Assembly (NCBI GenBank): GCA_905250075.1
Contig: CAJNOP010000076.1
Coordinates: forward strand, 760,315 to 824,314
Origin: Rotaria sp. Silwood1
Lineage: Eukaryota > Rotifera > Eurotatoria > Philodinida > Philodinidae
Direction of reading: 5' to 3'
Length of the DNA stretch: 64,000 nucleotides
Shown: piece by piece, positions 1-13,188 of the stretch
How positions within the stretch are numbered: the stretch's first letter is position 1
Layout: the number at the start of each line of letters is the position of its first letter
Program-made: the position numbers and the translations under genes
Notes under the pieces: generated by a model
Seen by the model: the letters and a program-made list of their open reading frames with translations, nothing else
The model's database searches: none
What the model was told of the DNA's origin: nothing

Positions 1-951
1 ACCAGAACCAGTTTGTCCATAAGCAAAAACCATTGGACTATGTCCTTGAAATAATGATTGTACTAACGGTTTGGCAGTAAAATGATAAACAAGTTCATTA
101 TTACATGATTCACGAAATGTATAATCAAAACGAAATCTTTGATTATCAATATATTTTGTTAAATCAACTTTAACTTTTGGTAAATGTACAATAACATGAT
201 CTTTATTTGGTATTGTTAATACATCAATATCTTTTTTATTTAATTCTTTTTTTGTTATTGGTCGTTTACGTATACAAACACATATTTTTAAATCTTTTTG
301 TGAATCATTTATTGTTAAAGGTTTTATATCAAGTTGTTGTCTATATTCAGCAATCATTGCTTGAAATTCCCATGCTGGTATTGAATGATCAACTTCAGAT
401 AATTTTTGACGACGTTGTTCTTGTCTAGCTCGTCGTTGTTCACGATTTGCTGCTATACGTTCAATTTCTTTAACTACTTTTGATTTATTTGCATCATTTG
501 TTGTTGTATATGAATTTTGTTGTCTATTTGGTGATATATCATTATTATAATGTAATGTTTGTGTATTTGATATTCCTCCAGGTCGTGCATTTGACATTGA
601 TTGTGGTTGTTTTCGAAGATTTTCATAATCTTGTCGAGTACGACGATTTGCATGTGTTGTCGTATTATCATGTACATGATAATCATTTTGTGTATTATGA
701 TTAATAGCATCATTATTTGACGAAGTATTTGTAACTGATGTAAATAAATTTGGATTTAATTGAACAATATCAGGTAAATCAACTTCTTTTCCTTTGCCTT
801 CATTTTTTTCTTCCCATTCAACAGTAACAGTTTTAGTTGGATGATTAACTTTAATTATAACAGCTTGATGAATACGACCATTGGATCTTTGTATGTCAAC
901 TTTTTGACCAGCATGAAGACAAGAAAGTAATTTTTGTTGATTAAAATTCAT
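1..951 (-). CDS. KIF2: Kinesin-13 (KIF2/MCAK-like) microtubule depolymerase, N-terminal 317 residues, cut by window edge
   Basis: Kinesin-13 motors remove tubulin from microtubule ends rather than walking. The frame is open without introns from ATG at 951 to position 1. Residues about 15-65 match the kinesin-13 N-terminal globular domain (VDIQRSNGRIHQAV, TVEWEE, GKGKEVDL, LNPNLF). A low-complexity Asn/Thr/Gln linker follows. The basic family-specific neck (about 185-235) contains REQRRARQEQRR and IPAWEFQAMI. The motor domain starts with KICVCIRKRP, passes VKVDLTKYIDNQRFRFDYTF and ends at the window edge inside the P-loop (FAYGQTGSG, with the invariant Lys just outside). The neck distinguishes kinesin-13 from other kinesins; which paralogue (KIF2A, B or C) cannot be told. 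It lies about 560 bp downstream of the truncated dynein on the same strand. Confidence 0.95.
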   Translation of the reverse strand, partial: MNFNQQKLLSCLHAGQKVDIQRSNGRIHQAVIIKVNHPTKTVTVEWEEKNEGKGKEVDLPDIVQLNPNLFTSVTNTSSNNDAINHNTQNDYHVHDNTTTHANRRTRQDYENLRKQPQSMSNARPGGISNTQTLHYNNDISPNRQQNSYTTTNDANKSKVVKEIERIAANREQRRARQEQRRQKLSEVDHSIPAWEFQAMIAEYRQQLDIKPLTINDSQKDLKICVCIRKRPITKKELNKKDIDVLTIPNKDHVIVHLPKVKVDLTKYIDNQRFRFDYTFRESCNNELVYHFTAKPLVQSLFQGHSPMVFAYGQTGSG

Positions 952-1510
952 TTGAGTAGTTGTTTGTTTTTTTTTTATTTCTTGTTTTATTTTAAATACA
1001 TTAAATTGAGTATTTAATTGATTGGAACCAAATAAAAAAAAAGCCTAATTGTTGTTTATTACTGTCGTTAGACAGAACAAACTTTTATTTTTTTTTCTTC
1101 ACTATGACTTCAACTTCAACATTTTTTCTTTGTTTTTATAGTTCTTTTTTTTTCTTCTTTTTTTAATTCTCTATCGTTAAACGCAAATGCAACGGAGCAA
1201 TTCTTAACTATATATTTATATATGGATGAGACGAGAACGTTTGTTCATATTTTATCGATGAGAAGGCGTTGCTTAGTGATAGTATGTAATGTCAAAAACA
1301 TGTAGAGACGACAAGGAGAAAAAAAAGTAAGAAAACGAAAGAAAGAGTCAACGAGAACAACCATCAATACATTCATCATGAAAAAAAAAACTAACATGAG
1401 TAGGTGTTTTTTGAAAACAATGGTATATTACATGCCTTAAAATACGATTATTAGCGATCTTATAAATTGTTTTCTATTTGTGTTCTATAAAAAGAAAATA
1501 AATTTCGAAC
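952..1510. other. Spacer between truncated dynein and kinesin-13; no coding sequence seen
   Basis: About 560 bp of homopolymer-rich AT sequence. I read it on the minus strand for a continuation of the dynein frame or a dynein-like exon and found none. It presumably holds the dynein 3' end and the kinesin-13 promoter and 5' leader. Confidence 0.6.
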
Positions 1511-4500
1511 TTACACTTCAACACCATCTCGCATTGATTGACTAAATAATTTAATAATTTCATTTTGATTTGGTTGCATAGCTACAGCTGGTACAACAAG
1601 TAAAGCATCAACTTGAAACAATGGTTTAGAACCATTTTGTAATGTATCACGTAATGATTTTAAATTTTCCATGACAAGCTAATAGAAAAATAAGAAAAGA
1701 AATACATTGTTAATTAATAGAAAAACAAAATTTTATTTTTTTTTAATTTTTTTTATCATTTATTTACATCGGATAAAGCTGAAAATATTTGTCTTTCCCA
1801 ATAAGCATAATAAACTTTCATTTTAGGTGATTGAGATGTATTTGTATTAAAAACAAGTCCTTCTACTTTTGCAATTAATGGACCAATGAGTTTATATTTT
1901 TTCTGTAATTCAATTGCATCTTGTCGTCGACGATTTTCAACAAATTCAAAATATTCCTAAAGAACAAATATAAATTTTTTCAGTATGAAAGCAAAAAAAG
2001 AATAATAATAAATATTTTGATTACTTTGCAATGTACCAATGAGCCATCAAGATTAGGTGGTGGTTCACGAAAAAGATTACATTGACGAATTTCATCAAGA
2101 AATACATGAATATCTTGTGAATTCTTTTTTATTTGATTTATTGTTGAGTCAAGTTTGGATATAAGCTAAGAGAAAAAGAAAATGTTTTATTTTTTTCCGG
2201 AATATGCTTTTTTTCTTTTCTTTTTTTTTTTTTTTTATAAAGTTTACTTCCGATATGACTGTAATAAATTTTTCATGATTTGTTGATGTCCATGGTAAAC
2301 GTTGAGTTCCTGTTTGCATATGACGTTTTAATTGTCGTAAGTTTTCTTCGAGTAGTGATTGTTCATGAGGTTCAAGTGAATCAACAAGACGATGATAATT
2401 TTTAAGGACACTTTTTAATTGTGTTGATAATAATTTCATTTTTTCTTCCTATTTAATTAAAAAGAGTTTAGAAAAATTTAATTTGAAGATGTCAGTCAAA
2501 AAAAGGCATTTTGTTCAAGCGTAATAAGAATTTTCCTAAAATCTCCGTTTTCATCTAATGAACCTGTATTCAATGAAATAAGTAGAGGAGCAAACGTAAT
2601 ATATCATACTGAGCCCAATAGTTATATTTGTTTTTAGGTTTGAAGTGATCCGACAATGTGATCTCAATATTTCCGATATGTCAACTCCTTTATGTAGAAG
2701 TTAATTGTGCAATATCAAAACTATTGAAATAACAGTGGCAGACCATTTCGAATCGAAAACCAAATATCAACATTCAACTCAACATGTTAAACTACGCATG
2801 CCTTATGGTTTTTCCAGGTGATTGCAGGTCTATTAACTCAGATCAGGAATCTCGGGTCGAGTCCAACGATTCTCGAATGGAATAAACTAGCAATAACCGC
2901 CATGCGTAGAGAGAAAAAGAAGAATCTTTTCTCAAGCAGTTCTATTAAAAAATCAAATTGAAGGCAAAATATCTAATAGTGCAATGACCTCTGGTTTCTT
3001 CATTTGAATTTGCAAAGGATGATAGGCACTAGAAAGCTGGAATTATTAATAGAAGAAAACAGTAATTTTAATTACAAAAAACGAGAGGTTTTTAAGTGCT
3101 AAAGCTTCCCAAAATTTCATTGAATTTCCGAAAGAGATTTTTGGAAAACCCATGATTTTTTTATTTCGCCTTATTTAATTTCTCTTTTGCGTCGCTTTTC
3201 ATTGTATGAAGAGTAAAAACGTTACTTTGTTTCTCTCAATTTAGTTTTGTACAAGTGATTGTATTGTCTCAAATCTATATCAGTTATTTACGAAGTTCTT
3301 GACGGAAAAACATCGGGGAAAAGAACAATTATCCTTAATCTTTTGAAGACTTTATTTTGAATTGACAAAATTTTTTCTCTGAATGCTTTCTGTTTTTAAA
3401 AATAAAGTCAAACAAAATTGAGAAAGTTACGTGAAACTTACAGAATCCTTAAAATCTAAATTTATACGTATACTTAAACCTTGACAATGAATTATAGACC
3501 TCACTTTCATAACTTCGACTCCTGAAAAATTTCTTTTTGTGACTCTAATGCAGGTTCCTACTATCAATATCTTTTCTCTTGAATTCAAAAATTAATAATC
3601 ATAATCAAGTTGAAGTATGAAATAATAAGCTGATAATGAAACCAATGAACAAGTCAATCATATATGTTAAAGATCAATTTTCTTATATCAACATTTCAAT
3701 GATATAAAAAATAAAATTGAGTCTAATTATTGAGAGTTCTAGAAACGAAATATGATAAATTAACTTTTGTTTTCAAATGTTCTATAAATACACTTCAATT
3801 CACAAACTAGTTATGGAATAATGAATTTAAAAAACAAAAAAAAAAAAAAAAAGAATTGAATAAAACTTAAACTCAATAATATCGTTCAAAATTTTAAATT
3901 AAAATCAACTTGAAATTGTTTTTTGAAATACTTACACTTAATGCTAAATGTCGAATATTTTCTGGTAAGATATAATCAAATTGTTCAAGATATCTTGCTT
4001 CAGTCATCATTTCATTAAGTTGTGGATCAAAATCGATTGTATAACGAGGTGTAAGAGGATTTTCATCTATTATTTACAATAAAAATTAAATCTCATAAAT
4101 CATTTTTATCAATAAATAGATTTACTTTCTCTAGGTGGTAATTCTTTAAGAACATTACGTTTTTGTAATGTAGGTAAAATTTGTTCCATACGTTGTTTCC
4201 ATTCATTAAATTTTCCATCTTCATAAGCTTTCATTTCTCTTGCTACACGAAGATAATAACTTTTAATCTATTTTAAATATAGAAATGAAATAATTTTCAA
4301 AAAGAGAAAAAAAAAAAAAGAAATCTTCAATCTACTTGTTTGCCAAGTTCTGTTTGCATTAAAGCTTCTTTTGTATGTAAACGTAACATTGTATGTTTAA
4401 TACGACGAAATAATGAACGACTCCAAGCAATAGCACCAGAATAAGGTGGTTGATTTTTATTAACAGGTGGATTTGTTTTATTATGTTGAAATATACTATT

Positions 4501-7500
4501 AATTTCTGTGATCTAAATTTAAGAAAAATGAAAAAAAGAAAAGAATTTTCGTTTTTGTCGATTTTGTATTTACTTCATTATCATATTGTCGTAAAATATC
4601 ATTAAATCTTTTGTGCATTTCATCTTGTATTGTCATGCGAGTATTATTTTTTTCAAATTTTAATAACATATCAAAGGCACTTTCAGCCGAACTAAAAATT
4701 TAAAGTTTCATATTTATTTGATAGAAATTTAATAGTTGACCGAACAGTAATTTGACAAAATAATTATTCACTTTTCAGCCTTTTTTAAAAGAACCAGTAG
4801 AAATTTAAAAACATCTATTAAAGTTCTGGTTTAGGAATTATCAGTCGCTCTTTTACAAATGATTTTCTTTTAAATAGAATTAAAGTAACGATTGTTTTAT
4901 ATAAAGTGACATGAACAAAATTCTTTCTTAGCGGCGTGACTTCCGTAAATTAAAACATACGTATCTTGATATAATGAACTTTGCTCGAACTAATTTTTAT
5001 AAGTCAAGTTACTGTAGGCATTCTGAGAAAATCAGCGTTAGAAACCTTCGTTCAAAGAAGTTATCAGTAAAAAGCTAGTGTTAACGACGTGACACAAAAA
5101 AAAGTACATCGATTTTCACTTCATACATTTTAGTTGAAAAAAAAATGTTCTAAAACTAAATGTAGACAATTTTTGAAACTACAAAATCTATGTGCTAAAA
5201 TTTTGCTGAAAACGTCTAGATTTTTCAAAAAAAAGACTGATTTCGTTTTCGTTTGTAGAGTGACATAGCACGCAAAACTGTTCCTATGATTGAAAAAGAA
5301 GTTCAAAAGTTAATCTAAACATTAAAAGTGTTTCTTTAGAATCTCTAAATGATGATAAGACGAAAATTTTTGTTTCAGGATTTAATAGGATGTTGAAAAA
5401 TCGTTTTTTAAGAGAAAGTGTTCTAGAGTCTAGTCTTGCTAAAAATTTTCCCATAGGAGCAGTTCATACTGTAAAGCTCTATTTTGAAATTTTGAGACTT
5501 TTTTTCTCGTATGGTTAGAGACATTTCCTAATTACTTTTTAATTAATAATCAGCTGAAGGAGCCAATATTTTTACATGTATATGCTAAATAAATTTATTT
5601 AAAAAAAATAACATCAGTTAGATATGATGAAGGTCACTGTACAAGCCTATTATCCATAGAAATTAAGAAAATTGTTTAAATTGTTATGGTATCCGTTATT
5701 AAAATACTAGCTATTAAGAAATGTTTGCTCTTGCATTTACTTCTATTTTCGATAATTTTTTATGCGCTGAAGTCCCTACAAACTTAATTTACGACCATCA
5801 AGAAAGATCGACTCATTATTCCTAAATTAGAAGTCTTATAAAAAGTTTGAGTCTATATTCAGAAAGACCATGAAATTCTAATTCTAAGCTACGGTTTTCA
5901 AATTTCTACAGACTATTTTTCAATCATATGTTACGAAAAAAAAGTTTTTACCGTAAACTTTTAAATGATTCGGAAATGAAACTTTTTGTTTGTTCATCAA
6001 TGTCTTCAATTTGTTGTGCATAATTGGCTGATACCATTTTCCATTTATCAAGATCATCAAGACGAAATGGATCACAAGGTGCCTTGAAAATAAAGGTAGA
6101 ATAATAAAAATAAAGCTTTTTCGTTTGTTTTTTCCTATTAAGTAAAGTACTTACATGTTCAATTAATTCTAAAACTTTATGTACACGTTCAAGAATTTCA
6201 TTTATTTTATGTGGTTTTCCTGTAACAGATTTAAGTTCAGGTGTAAATATATTATAAAATTGTTCAAGTTCTTTTGCAATTGCAATAAAATCATTACAAA
6301 TAATTGCCATATGATCAGTTAATCTAAATAAACGTTTATTATCAAATTCCCATCGAGAATCACGTCCTGATTGTTCAATTTCAGCTCGAACATCATAATA
6401 AGACTAATAAAGAAAACAATACATTAAGTTTTCCAAAAAAAAAAAACAAAAAGTTTTTCTTTTTACTTGTTTCCAACGTTCTAACATATCTTTAGCTTCT
6501 GTACATTTTTCAATAATTTCACTTGGTTGATGACTAAATAAAGATGACAAAAGGTAATTTTTTAATTTTAAATAATCATAAATTATAACAATTTCAATAC
6601 CTAAATAATGTTCGAACATTAATACTACGTGCAACACGTTCACATAATTGATTAGCAATACGTTCCATTAATGGTACCATACGTTCATCACGATTATAAT
6701 GTCGTGATATAATCCAAACCATACGTAATGCACTCATCATTTTTGGTATTGTTTCAGTAACAACACGAAATGTTGCACCATGTGTTACATTTTTAAAATG
6801 ACGTTCAAGTGTTGATAAAAATCTATTAAAATCAAATAATAATGATTTCTAAATGTTTTTCTAATCTTATTCGAATGAAATAAAAATTTCACTTCAAAAC
6901 TAGAAGTTTTCAGTGATTGGACTTTGAAAAAATTCCTTTACTATTCTAGTAAAAAAAAAAAAACCTAAGATAAAATTGCTCACACCATATTTGTAAAGTG
7001 TATAATATGTTGGTCTTAATCTATAGGTTTTCATGTCTTGGAAATACTTTCAAGGAAGTCAAACATAAGCAAATATTTGATCTTCAAACTTTCGATCCGT
7101 ATCAAAAATGTGTTCTTATTTTCTTTTGATTTAAAATTCATTCCTTACTTGACGTTATCTTTAGCTTCTAAATAATATTTCGATAAATCTGTTCGAGTAT
7201 CACGAAATGATGATGGTGCTGCATTTTCTGCTAATTCAAGTTTTTCAAGTACTTGTTCAACATGTTCTTGTTTTGTTTGTTCAAATAAACTACTTAAAGA
7301 AATATTACGTTCACGCCACCAATCAATTTCACCTAATGGTCCAGATGTTTGTGGTGTCTAAAAAACAAACAAAGAAAATTGTTTTTTTTTTATTTTTATT
7401 TTTATTTATAATTATTCGAGATTTTTTTTCTGTACTTTTTTTAATTCACGTTCAAGTGCTTCACGAATTTCTCCATTCCATTTATATACAAGACTTTCAG

Positions 7501-9344
7501 CTTGTTCAATAGCATCTTTATTAGTTTTAACAATTTTACTAATATCAAATTGTGGTGGTAATTCAAGACGTACTTCGCCTTTAATAAAGATATATATATT
7601 AATACATTGTTTTGTTTATTTTTGTAAATAATTATTAGTTTATTTTACCTTCTAGTTGACGAAGTGTTAAACCAATTTGGTTAAGAAATTTTTGTAATTG
7701 AATTAAAAATTCATCACGTAACATAGCTCGTAATTCAAGTTCATGTTGACGACGCTAAAGAGTATTGAAGAAAAAAGAAAAAACAATGACATCTGAATAG
7801 GTAATAAATAATTTTAAACAAACTTTTTCATCTTTTTGTTCTTCTTCAGTTTCTTCAGTTGGTGATTCCGGTGGTGCCATGTCTTTTTGAGATTTTTTAG
7901 ATGATGCACTGCGGCGTCCATCGATAACTTTGGCATCTTCGTGTTCACTTTGATATGTTAACAATGGATTATAAACCTTAGACAAACAATATGTTATAAA
8001 TGATTGAAAAAGAACTGTTTTCTATGAACTTAAGGCTTTACATTGAAAAAAGTTAACAATATGATGAAAGGGGAAAAGACAGATGTGAGGTTTCAGGTTT
8101 GACTCTTTGCGTCTTATATATAATCCTATTAATCATAGGAATGCTATGGTGACGATGATTACCAATGCACTAGTCTACACATGTATGTATAGAATAACAA
8201 TGAGCGCATGATAAAACTACGGTAATTTGAAATGCATTTCGATTTTTTTTTTCGATCGGAGGAGATCTATTTCAAAATAATAGCTAAGTTTTCTATAGAT
8301 TCAAATTTCTGGATCCCAAAAACTTTTCATCTATTAGTATGAAATTCGTCCATTTTTTTTTTGAAATGATCTCGCCATCTGAAAACTAAGATAATAAATT
8401 CTATCAAATTGTGATATTCATTCAAACTACTATAGTTTTTCTGAATTATTTCATATTCGACTTTGAAGAACAGTATTAAAAAAAAATCTTACTTACTTTA
8501 TTCAGTGTATTAGCAAGTAAATGAAGTGTATGTCCATTTAATAGACCATAATCAAGATATTTCACCATAGTTTTATCAGCATCTTCAATTGATAATGGTG
8601 AAGGTATTGTTCCTGATGTTGTACGTAAAAAATAGACACAATTTTTTTTACTTAAATTCGACGGATAAATATCACGACATAAATAAAGTATTGTACGAAG
8701 ATATTTTATAAGTTCATTTCGCTAAAAACAAAAGATGAAATTTCATTTTCAATAGGAAAACAATTATTTAAGATTTACATATCGTTTTTGTTTTGGTCGT
8801 GATTCAGGTGTTTGATTTTCTCCATCACCATTTATTCCTTCACCTGTTTGTTCAACATTATCTGACATTCCATTTTGTACACCTGAACGTGCTGTTTGAT
8901 TAGCTGACGAATCATTGACTGCTGGTTGTTGTTGTTCATCAGTACCACTATTTGCAACAGTTCCTTCTTCATTTGGATCAAAATCTGGATTAATAGCAAG
9001 TTGTTCTTCAATCCATTCTTCTTCGGCTAAGAAAAAAAAAGAAAATAAAACAATTTGTTTGGCTTTTGATTTCGCTTTTCATAATTTTCTTTGTTTTTTT
9101 TTTTTTGTTATTAATTACTTATTTCAATTTGTTCTTCACGTAATTCTTCGAATACTTCTTTATAAAATAATAAAGCATTTTCATCATCAACATTTGTATC
9201 AGCTTCATTAAGAAATTTTGCAATTAATAATTCATTAGCACCATCATCACCTTCCAAAAAATCATCAAATGCTGGATCTACTTCATCAATATTTAATATC
9301 GTATAAATTGAATCTTTTAACCAACGAAAACGTAGATCATCCAT
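1511..9344 (-). CDS. DNAH10: DNAH10-like axonemal dynein heavy chain, stem only (about 1,081 residues, no motor)
   Basis: Axonemal inner-arm (I1/f type) heavy-chain tail. Nineteen exons join in phase: 9119-9344, 8779-9026, 8497-8721, 7824-7976, 7649-7754, 7436-7578, 7149-7357, 6601-6822, 6467-6533, 6155-6403, 5952-6082, 4574-4691, 4336-4512, 4126-4267, 3936-4066, 2248-2448, 2025-2165, 1768-1956, 1511-1678. Together they give 3,246 nt. DNAH10-type landmarks appear in order: EIDWWRERN, FLSTLERHFKNVTHG, MMSALRMVWIISRHYN, EQFYNIFTPELKSVTG, SAFDMLLKFE, GAIAWSRSLFRRIKHT, GPLIAKVEGLVFNTNT. The N-terminus (ATG at 9344) is acidic and divergent. Full heavy chains are about 4,500 residues; here the frame meets TAA at 1511-1513, before the linker and AAA+ ring. 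Three introns are long (7977-8496, 4692-5951, 2449-3935); the rest are short. It could be a truncated pseudogene, half of a split gene, or an assembly join. Confidence 0.88.
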
Positions 9345-9943
9345 TGAGTTTTCTTTTTTTTTTTATTCTAGAAAAAAGTTACAATAAATGTCCCATAAAA
9401 TAAATAACGACAATGTTTTAAGTACGAATTTGCCATTAATATTCTTCGTCACTAAGTAACAGACACTCTATTGGTATGTGTCGCTAGTAATCATTTTTAT
9501 ATTTTATTAAATATAAATAAAAAAATAAAATAAAATTTTAATTTTTTAACAAATACAAAAACTTTTCTAATCTATTTTTGTTGTTAAACTTTTTTAATTA
9601 AAAGAACAAAAAAAGTTTTCATTTTATTGATTGTCTCATTTTCTGAGTTCATATTATTATCATCGTATTTATTTTTAATGTACAACCAGTAGTTCATTAA
9701 CTTTTTTATGAAATCTTCTTTTATTTAAATCATTTCTTGATAATGATAATGTTTTTAAAATTAACTTAGTTTTTATTATTTATTCGAAATAATAATAATA
9801 ATAATAATAACAAAAAAAACGACGAACAAATTCTCATCGATGAACTCGTTTATTTAATAAGACTTATTCTATTTTCTTGTTTTTTTCTTTACCTATTGGT
9901 ATTATCATCGGTATAAGTAAATTACTTTTTTTGCCGCAATGTG
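9345..9943. promoter_or_regulatory. Divergent intergenic region between dynein and vasculin-like genes
   Basis: About 600 bp of AT-rich sequence between two genes that start away from each other, so it must hold both promoters. It contains a short run of AAT triplets near 9790-9810. No specific factor site can be named. Confidence 0.5.
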
Positions 9944-12900
9944 ATGGCCATAAGTGGCTTTATGCCAGCATGGATGAAAATTTCCAATTCAGATGTATAT
10001 TAATTTATTTTATTTTATTATTTATTTATTAAAAAAAAAAAAATTCTTTCCTGTATAGAAAACAAATGGTAATCAGAAATTGAGTATTGAACGATCAAAT
10101 AATAATAACAATAAGCATCAATTACAAAATGAAATCAATGTAACAGGTCAGCAATAGGATTCTTTATTAGACGATAATTCGAGAGAAAATTCCTTGTTTA
10201 TTATGTAAAATTAAATAGTAAGAACAGTCATTCTCATCTTGCGTTTAGAGTCTATCGAGTTCAAAATCAACCATACGAAATGTGTAGAGGAATTTAGGGT
10301 GACAATCACACTCGGACTAGAATAATTCACTGAAATTAGAAGGTTGGATTACATCTATGTGAAATTGCAAAAAAAGAAAACTTGATTTCACATATGACTA
10401 GCCCGAATCAGAGTTCGGTCTCAAAAGATACTTTTTTTTTTAATGATAAATAATATTAATATTAGTTTTACTTTTTTTTTGTTACAATTTTAGGACAATA
10501 TCGAAATAAATCTAATGATCAACAATCAACACCTGATTTAGATGAACAATCAGAGAATTTCTTTTCATTTCAATCTCGACGTTCATTTAGTCGAGAACGT
10601 TTATCAAATTCAATTGGCAAAGTAAGTATTTTCGTTGAAAGTTGTACTCTTTGACTCTCAGCTTTTCTTTTACGAAAAATTGAAATTTTTATAAGAAATG
10701 TTTGAATATGATTTTTCGAATGAAATCAAAATTCTGTATCGAAGAAACATCAGTAGTACATTTTTGTGTAGTAATCTTTAAAGTAATCAAAAATACATCG
10801 AGTTACTTTGCAATCAGAACACATATATTGTGTATTAATAGGAGCATTATAGAATATGCAAATCACACATTTTCTTTAAGGCTGTTTTGCTTACTCAGTC
10901 AAACGTCTTCTTCATGCAGCAGCCATTGTGAAAACAAATAAAAAAAAAAAAAACTTTTTCGAAATAAACAAAGAATATGGTAGGAACACTTTTGTTCAAT
11001 AACTGCATTCAGATGTATTTATATGTCGGCAGAAATCAAATGATTAAAAATATTCAACCATGATAATCCTTACAAAATTTTTATTTTAAAATAATAAGAA
11101 AAGAGATTTCATATTTTGATGTTATGTGTGTTTTTTATTTCTAAACTTGGAGTTTCGATCTACTACAGTTTTCGCTATTCGACAATGAATATAGTTTTTA
11201 TTTTTTCGCAACATTTCAATAAATTATTTTTCACATGCCAACTTCATCCTTTTACAGTACTCTATGTCATTGAATCATATTTCTGGAAATTGGAGTTTAT
11301 GAGAAGTGAAATAGAAACCACGCTTCTGTCAAACATGCGACTAATTGTTGCTCTCTCCAAGACTGGATTGCTTCAAGACTGGCGTCTCTGATAGTTTCCT
11401 ACTTGATTATCTTTCATCAAAAATTCGAACTATTTTCAATAGACATACCAAAGCTTTTTGAGAAATTAAAGTGAGATTAATTGCCTTTAAGCAATCAACT
11501 CAAGAATTTTTCTATTAAATTAACGAACTAAAAGTTTCTCAATCATTTACTTTTACTTTTTAGGGTTCAGAATTAAATACACATGATTATTCATTTTCGT
11601 CAAATAATCGTTCATTAACAAATTCAAATACAAATCATCAACATCGTTTACATTCCATATCATCATCATCATTATATAATAATGGTCATATAACAAAAAC
11701 AAATAATCGTAATAATTTAACAAATGAAAATAGTTTAGAACGTTTATCTAATGATAATCATGAACGTATATATGGAGAAAATCATTCTGATATAATAATA
11801 AAAACAAATGAAAATCAATTTGATCGACTCGAAAAAGATTTTGTAAATAAATTTTTGATAGAAACATAAACAAATAACAATAATTTATTTTTTTAAAATT
11901 TTTCTTAGCCATCATTAAATCGACGAGATTTAGCATCAAATAATAAAGAACAATCATCTATATGGAATAATGCATCATCAAAATTTCGTATTTCAAATCA
12001 AGGAAAATTTTCACGTACATTTGGATCAAATCGTCTTATAACACGACGTGATCGTTTATTAAGTACACCAAATAATTTAAATACAAATACTCGATCAATG
12101 ATACATGAATTACAAACAAGTTGTATAACACAAACAAAAAATTTAGATAAACGTAGTAATTTTTTAAATTCATTAAAAAATAATTCAAATAATGAAGAAA
12201 AAAATATAAATAAACATCATTCAAATCAATCATCAAAATTAATAGAAAATTCAAATGAAAATTTTCAATCAACAAAAGAAACATTACTTTTATTATCTGT
12301 TCCTGAAACATCAGAAGAAAAAGAGTTGAGTACTAATTCTAGAAAATTTTGTGAAACAATATTTTTAACGAAACATTGAAGTAAAGAGATCAAAAATTTG
12401 AATTCTTCCCACCTTTCTGGATGTTAAAATTAAAATTTTTTCGGTTTTTGATTTTTTTTGTAACTGATATAGCTTTGAAATGTCCTTTGTCAAATGTCAT
12501 ATATAAGTTTAGAAAAACTTTTTACACAAAAAAAAAATGCAGAACTAAACTTTTTTGTTATGAAATATTTTACATTATTGATTTTTGGCAGATTTTGCAA
12601 AAACAAAAAAAAACAAAGTTCTAGTATAAAAAACTTGCAGTTTTAGAGATATACTCAGTATTTTAACCCTTGTATTTGAATAGAAGAAGATAAAGTGAAA
12701 CCAAAAACTGTAGACATCTCAAACACTGTATAGTATTTGTAAGAAAAAGTTCAACTCTATCAAACATATTGTAATTGAGGATGTGGAAAGATTTTTTGGT
12801 TTTTGCGACCGAGACATTTCCTAGAAGGACGTATTTAAGAATTTGCAGTCTAATATAACTTTTGCCTATTCTTCAGAAATATGTTTTTGAAAATTTAGAT

Positions 12901-13188
12901 TATTAATACGTATGGGTTGGAATGATGATATGGCTTATGAAATAACAGATAAAGATAAAGAAGAATATGAAAAACAAATAAAATTTTTACCTAAAGTAAA
13001 CGAAATTTTATATATAAACTTTAAATAAATGTTTTGTTTTTGTTTTTTTATATCTGTAGACAGATAATCGATCTACAACATTAATAACAGCTTTACATCG
13101 TCGTTCATTACCATGTATAAATATTCGAGATATACTTCGACTTGAAATGATTGGTTCAACATCAGATGATGACAGTTCAGAAGATTAA
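9944..13188 (+). CDS. GPBP1: Vasculin (GPBP1/GPBP1L1)-like nuclear protein, about 395 residues
   Basis: Vasculin family proteins are GC-box-binding transcription regulators. Seven exons keep phase throughout: 9944-9994, 10059-10146, 10494-10621, 11564-11842, 11909-12324, 12899-12995, 13060-13188. Family landmarks are the N-terminal FMPAWMKIS (vasculin has PAWLNF), a central NLDKRSNFLNSLK (family DKKSEFLKALK), EKELLIRMGW near the C-terminus (family HRLLKEMGW), and an acidic Ser/Asp-rich tail ending SDDDSSED. The rest is Asn/Ser-rich and looks disordered. The exon 5 donor is a weak GTTGAG, chosen because it alone gives the phase needed for the MGW exon. Without that splice the frame would stop at 12379. 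Introns of 347, 942 and 574 bp interrupt the otherwise compact gene. The start ATG is the first in frame and sits directly before the conserved PAW motif. Confidence 0.72.

Noticed and set aside
207-713. Open frames on both strands within the kinesin-13 exon
   Set aside because: They overlap a continuous 317-codon frame with clear kinesin-13 motifs and are frame shadows.
6824-6850. Acceptor at 6849-6850 as the start of dynein exon 8
   Set aside because: It breaks the frame and inserts residues absent from the family; the acceptor at 6823-6824 restores NVKFLSTLER.
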